Assembly: GCF_036322585.1 (NCBI RefSeq) | Contig: NZ_AP024600.1 | Span: forward strand, 496,001 to 560,000 | DNA: 64,000 nucleotides | From: Luteolibacter sp. LG18 | GTDB taxonomy: Bacteria > Verrucomicrobiota > Verrucomicrobiia > Verrucomicrobiales > Akkermansiaceae | Direction of reading: 5' to 3' | Shown here: positions 44,036 through 51,331 of the stretch, piece by piece | Position numbering within the stretch: the first letter of the stretch is position 1 | Layout: every line of letters starts with the position of its first letter | Program-made: the position numbers and the translations under genes | Notes under the pieces: model-generated | The model's input: only the letters and a program-made list of their open reading frames with translations | What the model was told of the DNA's origin: nothing | The model's database searches: none

Positions 44036-45528
44036 GGGCGTTCCTCGGTTTCGCTGCGTTCGCGCAGCGCCTTCCAAGCGTGTTTGCGGTCGTCGAAGTC
44101 GATGGTCCGGTCGGCGAACTGCTGGTAGGTCTCGTGGCCCTTGCCGGCGATGAGGACGATGTCCCCCGCACGGGCGGCCTTCACCACCGAGGAGATGGCC
44201 TCCTCGCGGTCGGCGATGACCTTGTAATTCGCGCTGCCAATGCCTTTTTCGATTTCCTGAATGATCGCCATCGGATCCTCGCTGCGCGGATTGTCCGAGG
44301 TGATGATGCAGATGTCGCTGTTCTGGGCGGCGGCGGCCCCCATCAGCGGGCGCTTGGTGCGGTCGCGATCACCCCCGCAGCCGAAGACGGTGATCAGGCG
44401 GCGCGGGTTCAGCTCGCGCAAGGTGCGGCAGGCGTTTTCGAGGGCGTCCGGCGTGTGCGCGTAATCCACGAACACGGTGGCGCCACCCGCCTGGCCAATG
44501 TTTTCCATGCGGCCCGGGACCTGAGGGGCCTCGGCGATGGCGGCGACGGATTCGCGCGGGCGGATGCCACAGGCGCTGGCCGCGGCGATCGCGCCAAGGA
44601 GGTTGTAAACGTTGAAGCGGCCGATGAGCGGCGCGCGGACCAGGAACGATTTACCCTTCGCGGTGAGCTCGAACTCCATACCGCGAGCGCTCTGCTTCAG
44701 GTTGTTCGCGCGGAAATCGGTGTGGACGCCGAAACCGAAGCGGTAGACCGGCAGCTTGCCTTCCAGCGACTCGGCGATCTCCAAACCGTGGGCGTCGTCG
44801 ACGTTGATCACGGCCACCGGCTTCTTGCCGAGCGGATTGTCCGCCAGCTTGTCGAACCACGACTTCTTCGCCTCGAAGTAGCGCTCCATCGTGCCGTGGT
44901 AGTCGAGATGGTCCTGCGTGAGATTCGTGAAAATCGCGGCGTCGAAGCCGAGCGAGGCGATCCGCTGCTGATCGATCCCGTGCGAGGACACCTCCATCGA
45001 GACACCGCGGCAACCGTGGTCCCGCATGCGGCCGAGCAGGCCCTGGAGCTCCAGCGAACCCGGGGTGGTGGAGGTGGCGGGCACCGCCTTTTCGCCATCG
45101 TCCACGGTCACCGTGCCGAGCAAACCGGCTCGGTGCCAAGTGGTCTTCATCAGGTGATGAACCAGGAAGGCGGTGGTGGTCTTGCCATTGGTGCCGGTCA
45201 CCCCGGCGATGGCCATGTCCTTCCAAGCGTCGCCATTGAAGGCGCTGGCGAATACCGCGAGCACGTAGCGGCTGTCCGGCACATGCAGCCAGGTGACGGC
45301 GGTGGAGAAATTCCGCGGCTGGGCGGTTTCCGCCACGATCACGGTCGATCCGGCCTCGATCGCCTTGTCGATGTAGTCATGCCCGTCGGCGGCTTCCCCG
45401 CGGACGGCGACAAAGAGAACTCCGGGCCCGGCCTGGCGGGAGTCATCGGTGACGGAGGTGAGTTCCTGATCGAGGGATCCGGCGACCGTCGAGCGGGTGA
45501 GTTTGGCAGCAAGGTCGCGGAGGATCAT
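44032..45528 (-). CDS. murE: UDP-N-acetylmuramoyl-L-alanyl-D-glutamate-2,6-diaminopimelate ligase
   Basis: A 498-residue Mur ligase. The P-loop GVTGTNGKTTTA is at 109-120, and STTPGSLELQGLLGRM, VSSHGIDQQRI, NLTQDHLDYHG and FVDYAHTPDAL follow. The substrate-specificity motif is DNPRSEDP, the form that selects meso-diaminopimelate rather than lysine. This indicates DAP-type peptidoglycan, in line with lysA in this window. The stop of ftsI overlaps its ATG region by four bases. Confidence 0.96.
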   Translation of the reverse strand: MILRDLAAKLTRSTVAGSLDQELTSVTDDSRQAGPGVLFVAVRGEAADGHDYIDKAIEAGSTVIVAETAQPRNFSTAVTWLHVPDSRYVLAVFASAFNGDAWKDMAIAGVTGTNGKTTTAFLVHHLMKTTWHRAGLLGTVTVDDGEKAVPATSTTPGSLELQGLLGRMRDHGCRGVSMEVSSHGIDQQRIASLGFDAAIFTNLTQDHLDYHGTMERYFEAKKSWFDKLADNPLGKKPVAVINVDDAHGLEIAESLEGKLPVYRFGFGVHTDFRANNLKQSARGMEFELTAKGKSFLVRAPLIGRFNVYNLLGAIAAASACGIRPRESVAAIAEAPQVPGRMENIGQAGGATVFVDYAHTPDALENACRTLRELNPRRLITVFGCGGDRDRTKRPLMGAAAAQNSDICIITSDNPRSEDPMAIIQEIEKGIGSANYKVIADREEAISSVVKAARAGDIVLIAGKGHETYQQFADRTIDFDDRKHAWKALRERSETEERP

Positions 45529-47462
45529 CGGTTGGCAGTCCGGGAAGACGGGGTTTCGACGGGTTCGGTCGGTTGCAAATTCATGGCGTTGGCGATCCGG
45601 GCCGCCATTTTGCCAAACACCGGGGCGGCGATGGTGCCGCCGTAGAGGGTCACCTTGGTCGTACGCGGATCGTCGATCACGACCACCGCCACGAACTTGG
45701 GATCCTCGGCGGGAAGCATGCCCGCGAAGGACACCGTGTAGTGCCCCTCGAGGTACCCCCGCCCGTTCGGATTGTGCATTTTGGCCGTGCCGGTTTTGCC
45801 GGCGACATGGTGGCCCGGGACGGCAGCGAGGGGTGCGGTGCCCTGTTTATCAACCACTTTTTGAAGCGCGGCGCGCATTTTCCGGGCAACCTCGGGTTTC
45901 AGCACCTGGGAGACGGTTTCCGGATCGAAACGCTCGACCACGCTGCCGTCGTTGGCGATCAGCCCCTTGACGATGTGGGGCTTCAGCAGCCTGCCATCGT
46001 TGGCGATCGCGCAGTAGGCCGTCGCCACCTGCAAGGGCGTGACGTTCAAGGCGTAACCGTAGGACGCACGGGAGAAATCGACCGGATTCCCGGAATTCTT
46101 CGCCCGGCCGGAGCTTTCGCCCGCGAGCAGCACCCCGGTCTTCTTGCCGAAGCCGAATTGGTTCACGTAGCGGTAGAAACGGTCGTTGCCGAGCTGGCGG
46201 GCCAGCTTGTAGGCACCGATGTTGCTGGATTTCTGGAGGATACCCTCGACCGTCAGCATGCCGTAGCTGCCGTGGTCCGGCACCTTGATCGGGCCTTCCT
46301 GATAGAGGCCGTTGTGGCAGAAAATCGAGGTCTGCGGGGTGACCAGTCCCTCGTTCAAGGCCGCTGCGGAGGCCACGATCTTGAAGGTCGAACCGGGCTC
46401 GTAGACCGCCTGCATGGCGAAGTTGAACCCGTTCGTGGAGATGTTCTCACGGCGGTTCAGGTCGAAATTCGGGCGGCTGACCATGGCGAGGATGCCACCG
46501 GTCTTCGGGTCCATCACGACGACGGCCGCGCGCTTCGACTGATATTCGATCATCGCCGCGTCCAGCTCCTCCTCCACGATCGTCTGGATGCCCATGTCGA
46601 GCGTGAGCTGGACATTGAGCCCCGCCTTCGGCGGACACAGGCTGCCCGCATCGCCGGGCATCGGCAGCCCGCGGTTGTTGCTCTTGTATTGGCGCCAGCC
46701 GTCGCGGCCGCAGAGATACTCCTCCATCGAGGCCTCGATGCCGGCTTTTCCAACGGTGCGGTACAGGACATCCCCGTCCTCGTCGGTCTCCTCTTTCTCG
46801 CCGGTGTAGCCGGTGACGTGCGTGGCGAGGGTCGGCGAGGTGTACCAGCGCTTCAGCGAGTTCACCAGCTTGATGCCGCGCACGCCGCTGTCCTCGAGGG
46901 CATCGCGCAGCGGCTCGGCGAGATCACCGGGCAGGTCCTTCGCGATCGGGAAAGTCCCCTTGCCGCCGGTCGAGCGCTTCTCCTCGATCTTGGCGCGCAG
47001 CTCCTCCCGGCGCATCCCGAGCGGGCGCGCCAGCACGCCGATGGCGTAGGCGAGGTGTTTCTCGACGATCGCGTCCTCCGTTTCACTGGAAAGGATCTTG
47101 CCGCGGATCTGGCTGAGCACCTTGTCCCGGTCCCGGCCATCGAGCGCGCTCCAGTCCGGGCGGGCGTGGGCCTCGGCGTAGGCCAGGCCGTAAGCCGCGA
47201 TCTTCGGATCGGTGAGGTGCATCAGGTCCACGACCACCGAGGACATCGGCAGGCTCTTCGCCAGCACCTCCTCGTTGCAATCGACGATCATGCCCCGCAT
47301 CGCGGGCAGTTTCTCCGAGCGCTGGTAGGTCCTGTTCGAGCTCCGGGCGTACCGCTGCCGATCCACGAGCTGGATCTGGATCAGGCGGGCCGAGAGGCCG
47401 CTCATCCCGGTCACGAGGACCGCGCAGACGACCAATGACCGGCTCTGGAACGTGCGGAGCAT
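45525..47462 (-). CDS. ftsI: Division transpeptidase (class B penicillin-binding protein, FtsI/PBP3-like)
   Basis: A 645-residue inner-membrane protein with an N-terminal helix (about 9-28), a pedestal/dimerisation domain (RGMIVDCNEEVLAKS onward) and a C-terminal transpeptidase domain. The active-site motifs are present: YEPGSTFKI (SxxK, nucleophilic Ser), KSSNIGAYK (SxN) and GKTGTAK (KTG). It crosslinks septal peptidoglycan with FtsW. ATG 47462 begins one base after the ftsL stop. An insertion of about 60 residues near 110-170 (Asp/Arg/Lys-rich) lies in the pedestal region. Confidence 0.94.
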   Translation of the reverse strand: MLRTFQSRSLVVCAVLVTGMSGLSARLIQIQLVDRQRYARSSNRTYQRSEKLPAMRGMIVDCNEEVLAKSLPMSSVVVDLMHLTDPKIAAYGLAYAEAHARPDWSALDGRDRDKVLSQIRGKILSSETEDAIVEKHLAYAIGVLARPLGMRREELRAKIEEKRSTGGKGTFPIAKDLPGDLAEPLRDALEDSGVRGIKLVNSLKRWYTSPTLATHVTGYTGEKEETDEDGDVLYRTVGKAGIEASMEEYLCGRDGWRQYKSNNRGLPMPGDAGSLCPPKAGLNVQLTLDMGIQTIVEEELDAAMIEYQSKRAAVVVMDPKTGGILAMVSRPNFDLNRRENISTNGFNFAMQAVYEPGSTFKIVASAAALNEGLVTPQTSIFCHNGLYQEGPIKVPDHGSYGMLTVEGILQKSSNIGAYKLARQLGNDRFYRYVNQFGFGKKTGVLLAGESSGRAKNSGNPVDFSRASYGYALNVTPLQVATAYCAIANDGRLLKPHIVKGLIANDGSVVERFDPETVSQVLKPEVARKMRAALQKVVDKQGTAPLAAVPGHHVAGKTGTAKMHNPNGRGYLEGHYTVSFAGMLPAEDPKFVAVVVIDDPRTTKVTLYGGTIAAPVFGKMAARIANAMNLQPTEPVETPSSRTANR

Positions 47463-47463
47463 G

Positions 47464-47802
47464 CTAGGGAACGGCGGAAACCACCGCACGCGGCTGGGCG
47501 GGACGCACGTCCTCCACCACCCCGCGCCCGATCGGCTTCAGGGAAGAATGCTGGTGCGCGAGTTCCTCGCGGACCGTGTAGCGGTTGAGCAGCTCACCCA
47601 CCCGCATCTGCGTGGTGAGAATCTCGAGCTCGTGCTCCTTCGTCTCCACCTCGATGCGGTGCACCTCCCGGCGGGCCTCGACCTGCCGGTTCATGTAGTA
47701 GGCATGCGTCACGCCACCGAACGCCGCGACCACCGCCCCGGCGATGACCGAAAGGTAGGTGGTGAAGTGGCTGCGCGGGATATCTGTGCGACGGCGGTTC
47801 AT
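47464..47802 (-). CDS. ftsL: FtsL-like small division protein
   Basis: A 112-residue bitopic protein: a short basic N-terminus (MNRRRTDIPRSHF), one membrane helix (about 14-34, YLSVIAGAVVAAFGGVTHAYY) and a coiled-coil-like segment NRQVEARREVHRIEVETKEHELEILTTQM. FtsL proteins have little sequence conservation; size, topology and position between rsmH and ftsI are the evidence. Its ATG overlaps the rsmH stop by four bases. It probably forms the FtsQLB-type scaffold. Confidence 0.78.
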   Translation of the reverse strand: MNRRRTDIPRSHFTTYLSVIAGAVVAAFGGVTHAYYMNRQVEARREVHRIEVETKEHELEILTTQMRVGELLNRYTVREELAHQHSSLKPIGRGVVEDVRPAQPRAVVSAVP

Positions 47803-48758
47803 GTTGGGGCTAGAAGCTCGGCGACCCGCAGTTTCGCACTGCGGGCCCGAGGGTTCTGGGAGATTTCCTTCGTGGTGGGTGCCACGGCTTTCCGCACCAG
47901 GAGGCGGAATTGGTAGTCCGGATTCGGCCGTGGATCGGGCCAGCCGGGTTCGTCCAGCCAAGCGGTGGAGCGGTAGCGCAGGAAGCGCTTCACCATCCGG
48001 TCCTCCAGGCTGTGGAAAGTGATGATCAGGAGCCGCCCGCCGGGCTTCAGCACGCGGGTGGAGGCTTCGAGCGCCTTGGCAAGGGATTCGAGTTCCTCGT
48101 TCACCGCCATCCGGATCGCCTGGAAGGCGCGGGTGGCGGGGTGGGTCTTGCCGTGGCGGCCGATGGCCTTTTCGATGCAGGTGGCGAGAGCGGTGGTGGT
48201 GTCGAACGGGCGGCGGGCGCGGTGCTCGACGATGGCGGCGGCGATGCGGCGGGCCTTCGGCTCCTCGCCGTATTCAAAGAGGAGCTTGGAAATCTCCGCC
48301 TCCGGCCAGGTGTTCACGATCTCCGCCGCGGTGCGCGGGCTGGACGGCCCCATGCGCATGTCGAGCGGGCCTTCCCGCATGAAAGAGAACCCGCGCCCTG
48401 CGGCGTCGAGTTGATGCGAAGATACCCCGAGGTCCAAGAGCAGGCCATCGGCCTGTTCCCCCCCTCGGACCTCGGGGGTCTCTTCAAAATCGGCGAAATT
48501 GCCTTCCCAGGTGGAAAACCGGTCACCGTATTGCGCCAGCCGCTTGCGGGCGTAGGCCAGCGCCTCCGGATCGCGGTCGATCCCGAGCACGCGGGCTCCC
48601 GTGGCGAGCAGCGCGCCGCTGTGGCCGCCACCGCCGAGGGTGCCATCGATGATGAACTTGCCCGGGCCGGCTGCCATCCACTCGTTCACCTCGTCCGGCA
48701 GGACCGAAAGGTGGTAGTGCGGCAGCTCGCCACCGGCGGCTTGTTCCGGAGCTTCCAT
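47799..48758 (-). CDS. rsmH: 16S rRNA (cytosine-1402 N4)-methyltransferase
   Basis: A 319-residue SAM-dependent methyltransferase acting on C1402 of 16S rRNA. Motifs: YHLSVLPDEV, IIDGTLGGGGHSGALL (SAM loop), LGIDRDPEAL, LLLDLGVSSHQLDAAGRGFSF, GPLDMRM, FGQAIRM-like AFQAIRMAVN, GGRLLIITFHSLEDRMVKRF. I chose ATG 48758, which gives normal family length. The frame stays open for another 174 codons upstream through a tandem-repeat region, but that sequence does not resemble any RsmH N-terminus. Confidence 0.93.
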   Translation of the reverse strand: MEAPEQAAGGELPHYHLSVLPDEVNEWMAAGPGKFIIDGTLGGGGHSGALLATGARVLGIDRDPEALAYARKRLAQYGDRFSTWEGNFADFEETPEVRGGEQADGLLLDLGVSSHQLDAAGRGFSFMREGPLDMRMGPSSPRTAAEIVNTWPEAEISKLLFEYGEEPKARRIAAAIVEHRARRPFDTTTALATCIEKAIGRHGKTHPATRAFQAIRMAVNEELESLAKALEASTRVLKPGGRLLIITFHSLEDRMVKRFLRYRSTAWLDEPGWPDPRPNPDYQFRLLVRKAVAPTTKEISQNPRARSAKLRVAELLAPT

Positions 48759-48773
48759 GTGGAAAGAAGGGGT

Positions 48774-49190
48774 CGCCCGCGCCGACAACCAGCCAGAAGC
48801 GGCACGGACGACCTTGTTGAGGAGCGAAAGAGGGGCTGTCCCGAGAACCCTCTCACGCCCAGCCAGGAAAGTGTCCGACCGCCGTTCCGGAAACCAGCCA
48901 GGAACCGGAACGACAGTCGGCATTTGAGTGGCGGAAAGAAGCGCTGTCCCGAGTGCTTCTGCCCGCCCAGCCAGGAAAATCCGGGACGCCCGCGCCGACA
49001 ACCAGCCAGAAGCGGAGCGGACGGCCCATTTGAACGGCGAAAGAGGTACTGTCCCGAGAAACCTCCTCCGCCCAGCCAGGAAAATTTCCGGTCCCCGCTC
49101 CGCCAACCAGCCAGGAGTGGAGCGGACGACCGGTGCAAGGGATGCCGGAGCCGCTGTCCCGAGCGTGCTCCGCAATCCCGCCATGGAAAT
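48774..49190. repeat. Tandem repeats of about 105 bp between mraZ and rsmH
   Basis: About four diverged units fill most of the 556-base interval before rsmH. The marker CTGTCCCGAG recurs at 48836, 48944, 49049 and 49154 (spacings 108, 105 and 105). Each unit also has CAACCAGCCAG, GCGGACG, and CGCCCAGCCAGGAAA. Units 1 and 3 are the closest: both begin CGCCCGCGCCGACAACC, 213 bases apart. All spacings are multiples of three and the minus-strand frame joined to rsmH stays open, so an N-terminal coding extension cannot be excluded. I favour non-coding. Confidence 0.8.
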
Positions 49191-49314
49191 CAGTCCCAAC
49201 CCCGGCGCCTGGGCGTCGGAGACCGGAGTCGCCGCAGGGTGCGTCGCTCCAAGTGCCGAAGTTGGTGGGGTGAACAGCATGTCTGCCGTTGGGTGTGGGT
49301 GAGTGTCTGTGAAA

Positions 49315-49767
49315 TCAAAGGACTCCGAGTTCGTCCTCGTCGTCCTGGTTCATCTCGATCTCGAGCACGCGGTCGTGGTTCGCCTTGCTCCAGATCTCGA
49401 AATGTTTTCCGCGTCCGGCCAGGACCACTTCGGCTTCCGCCTCGATCCCGGCTTTCTCGCTCAAATCCTTTGGAACGAGCAGCTTTCCCTGGTCGTTCAG
49501 CGATGCCTCGCGGCAAAGCATGTACAGGCTGTCCAGCGTCGCCCGCTTTTTGGCGGGAGTCAGGTCGCTGGCCTCCACGACCGCCACCCGCTCGTCAAAG
49601 GACTCCTGCGTCAGGACCTTGATGACCGGCATGCCGTGCGTTTTGGAAAACAGCAGCCGAAGCACCTCACCAGGAGCTGGGCGCCAACCGGGCTGAATGG
49701 AGACCCGGAACTTGGGGTCCATCTTGTATGGCGAGAAGCCAAAGTAGCGCTGACCGGTGGTGCTCAA
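49315..49767 (-). CDS. mraZ: Transcriptional regulator MraZ
   Basis: About 150 residues with two MraZ/AbrB-like beta domains: YFGFSPYKMDPKFRVSIQPGW (first domain with DPKxR) and CREASLNDQGKLLVPKDLSEKAGI (second domain with DxQGKxxVP). MraZ is the first gene of dcw clusters and represses its own operon by binding direct repeats upstream. I place the start at TTG 49767 because the family normally begins about ten residues before the first DxKxR motif. TTG 49827 would add 20 residues that also overlap repeat motifs; the start is uncertain. The acidic tail NQDDEDELGVL is unusual. Confidence 0.85.
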   Translation of the reverse strand: MSTTGQRYFGFSPYKMDPKFRVSIQPGWRPAPGEVLRLLFSKTHGMPVIKVLTQESFDERVAVVEASDLTPAKKRATLDSLYMLCREASLNDQGKLLVPKDLSEKAGIEAEAEVVLAGRGKHFEIWSKANHDRVLEIEMNQDDEDELGVL

Positions 49768-49790
49768 CTCGGGGGAGAGGTTCGCTTCAG

Positions 49791-49820
49791 TGCCCCGAAG
49801 TACACCAGAGAACACCGAAA
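49791..49820 (-). promoter_or_regulatory. Candidate MraZ-box decamer repeats
   Basis: Read on the minus strand, this segment gives GGTGTTCTCT, GGTGTACTTC and GGGGCACTGA: three ten-base units, each beginning GGKG. Known MraZ operators are direct GGG/GTG-containing repeats with a 10-bp period just before mraZ, so the layout fits. Part of it also forms one arm of a larger inverted repeat (see 49796-50009), which is a competing explanation. Confidence 0.4.
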
Positions 49821-50009
49821 GGGTCAACGAGAAACTAGACCTCTCTTAATAAAATTTTAATCCATTCATTATCAATGAATTGAATCGTAAAAATTGATCT
49901 TTAAAACACTCGATTCAAGGGGTTTTTATTTCAAAAAAGCCCCTTGAGGCCGATTTTAAGGCTTAAAAATCCCAAAAAGAACCCCATTTTGGGCTTCTGG
50001 TGTACCTCG
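49796..50009. repeat. AT-rich island bounded by 14-base inverted repeats upstream of mraZ
   Basis: The ends 49796-49809 and 49996-50009 are inverted copies at 13 of 14 positions (core TCTGGTGTAC). The interior is strikingly AT-rich against a GC-rich background and is full of smaller palindromes: ATTCATT-ATC-AATGAAT (49864-49880), TTGAATCG/CGATTCAA (49880-49887 and 49911-49918), and a TCAAGGGG hairpin (49915-49947). It contains no gene. It probably includes the dcw promoter and may be a MITE-like insertion or a decayed IS end. Confidence 0.6.
49971..49993 (-). terminator. Possible terminator of the GH16 gene
   Basis: CCCAAAA pairs with TTTTGGG across a 9-base loop; on the minus strand it is followed by ATTTTTAAG. 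It lies about 50 bases after the GH16 stop. The stem is short and AU-rich, so this is tentative. Confidence 0.4.
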
Positions 50010-50044
50010 ACCCGGAAAAGTGGACCCCGGTGTACGTGAGCGCC

Positions 50045-50845
50045 TCAATCGCGCTGGTACACCCGCACGTAGTCCACCGTCATCCGCTGCGGGAACACGG
50101 TGGCCGAGTCCGGCGGGCCCGGCCACGCCCCGCCCACGGCCACATTCAGCACCAGGTGGAACGGCTGGTCGAAGGGCGCGGGAAACGCGCCGCCAGTGCT
50201 GCTCCACTTCGTCTGGGTCTGATAGAGCGCGCCATCCACGTACCAGCGGAACACGCCCTTTTCCCATTCCAGCGCGAAGACGTGGAAATCATCGGCGAAG
50301 GCGCCCTTGGCCAAGCTGAACTGCTCTCCGGTGTGGACGTTCTTCGGCCACGAGGCCCCGTGATGGAGGGTGCCGTGGACCTTCGCCGGCTCGTGGCCGA
50401 CGAGTTCCATGATGTCGATCTCGCCGCTGGCCGCCCAGCCGCCGTAGGCCTCCTTCTCCGGCAGCATCCAGATCGCGGGCCAGATCCCCTTCCCCGTCGG
50501 CAGCTTCGCCCGGACCTCGAACTTCCCGTAGGTCCAGCTCGCGTGGCGCTTGGTGCGGACGCGGCCGGAACTGTAGTCCTTCTCCACCCCCGCGGACGCG
50601 AAACGCTCCTTCCGCGCCTCCAGCACCAGGCAGCCGTTTTCCAAGCGCACGTTCTCGCTACGATCCACGTAGTACTGGAGCTCGCCGTTGCCACCGCCGT
50701 GGCCGTTCTCCTCCACGGACCATTTGGTGAAATCGAGTTCGTTGCCCTCGAACTCATCGGACCACACCAGCTTCCAGCCCGCGGGCTCGGCGGCGTGGAG
50801 GGTTCCCATCCAACAAGCCGCGGCGAATCCAATTCGGGAGATCAT
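50045..50845 (-). CDS. Secreted GH16-family beta-glucanase
   Basis: A 266-residue glycoside hydrolase with a signal peptide (about 1-19, ending HAAEP). The domain begins WKLVWSDEFEGNELDFTKW and includes GKFEVRAKLPTGKGIWPAIWMLP, the catalytic ASGEIDIMELVG (nucleophile and acid/base Glu in ExDxxE), GTLHHG and FHVFALEWEKGVFRWYVDG. This is the laminarinase/lichenase-like GH16 pattern, hydrolysing beta-1,3 or beta-1,3-1,4-glucans outside the cytoplasm. ATG 50845 begins the signal peptide. It is monocistronic upstream of the mraZ region. Confidence 0.9.
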   Translation of the reverse strand: MISRIGFAAACWMGTLHAAEPAGWKLVWSDEFEGNELDFTKWSVEENGHGGGNGELQYYVDRSENVRLENGCLVLEARKERFASAGVEKDYSSGRVRTKRHASWTYGKFEVRAKLPTGKGIWPAIWMLPEKEAYGGWAASGEIDIMELVGHEPAKVHGTLHHGASWPKNVHTGEQFSLAKGAFADDFHVFALEWEKGVFRWYVDGALYQTQTKWSSTGGAFPAPFDQPFHLVLNVAVGGAWPGPPDSATVFPQRMTVDYVRVYQRD

Positions 50846-50935
50846 GTCTGACACGCTCTCCAACCGGAGGGCGGGCCGTCAATCCGCATCGACGGAGCCC
50901 TTGCCTCCGGGCCCACTTTCCCCGAAAACGCCTGC

Positions 50936-51235
50936 ATGACCGCCGCCGACCTCGCCCGCTCCGCCGCCACCGACAGCCGCCCGCCGGAAGGCATCGACGA
51001 CACCGCGCGCTCGCTGTGGCTCGCCAAGGCCGGGAAATGGCACGAGGCCCACGACCTGTGCCAGACCCTCTCCGACGAACGCGCGGGCGCGTGGATCCAC
51101 GCCTGGCTGCACCGCGAGGAAGGCGACTTCGGCAACGCCGCCTACTGGTACGCCCGCGCCGGGAAACCCGCCCCGGCCAACCGCGCCGACCTCGCCGCGG
51201 AGTGGCAGCAGATCGCCACCGCCCTGCTCGGCTGA
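50936..51235 (+). CDS. Small conserved protein of unknown function
   Basis: A 99-residue soluble protein. The core SLWLAKAGKWHEAHDLCQTL, then AGAWIHAWLHREEGDFGNAAYWYARAGKP is a pattern I have seen in many unrelated bacteria as a conserved hypothetical protein; it looks like two TPR-like helix pairs. ATG 50936 is the only reasonable start. It is divergent from the GH16 gene and followed by a weak hairpin at 51257-51280. Confidence 0.75.
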   Translation: MTAADLARSAATDSRPPEGIDDTARSLWLAKAGKWHEAHDLCQTLSDERAGAWIHAWLHREEGDFGNAAYWYARAGKPAPANRADLAAEWQQIATALLG

Positions 51236-51256
51236 TCGAAGCCCGGAAACCGAAAT

Positions 51257-51280
51257 GCCGCCCCGGTTTCCCGGGACGGC
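51257..51280. terminator. Weak hairpin between convergent genes
   Basis: GCCGCCCCGG pairs with CCGGGACGGC (one mismatch, or a G-U pair) around loop TTTC. It is followed by GTGGTTT on the plus strand and by ATTTCGG on the minus strand, so there is no good T-tract on either side. It may act as a bidirectional transcript end for the small conserved gene and the secreted-protein gene. Confidence 0.4.
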
Positions 51281-51331
51281 GTGGTTTCTGGGTTATGCAA
51301 TGAAGAATCGGTCAGAGCTCTTTGTAGCCGC

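Noticed and set aside
48774-49190. Possible CRISPR array in the mraZ-rsmH interval
   Set aside because: Units of about 105 bp are diverged over their whole length, without short identical repeats and unique spacers; no cas genes are in the window.
48759-49280. N-terminal extension of RsmH through the tandem repeats
   Set aside because: The frame is open for 174 codons, but the residues do not resemble RsmH and the normal family length is reached from ATG 48758. It is kept as an alternative in the findings rather than annotated.
47910-49622. A 570-codon plus-strand open frame across rsmH and mraZ
   Set aside because: It runs antisense to two clearly recognised genes and through the tandem repeats; no start signal or domain supports it.
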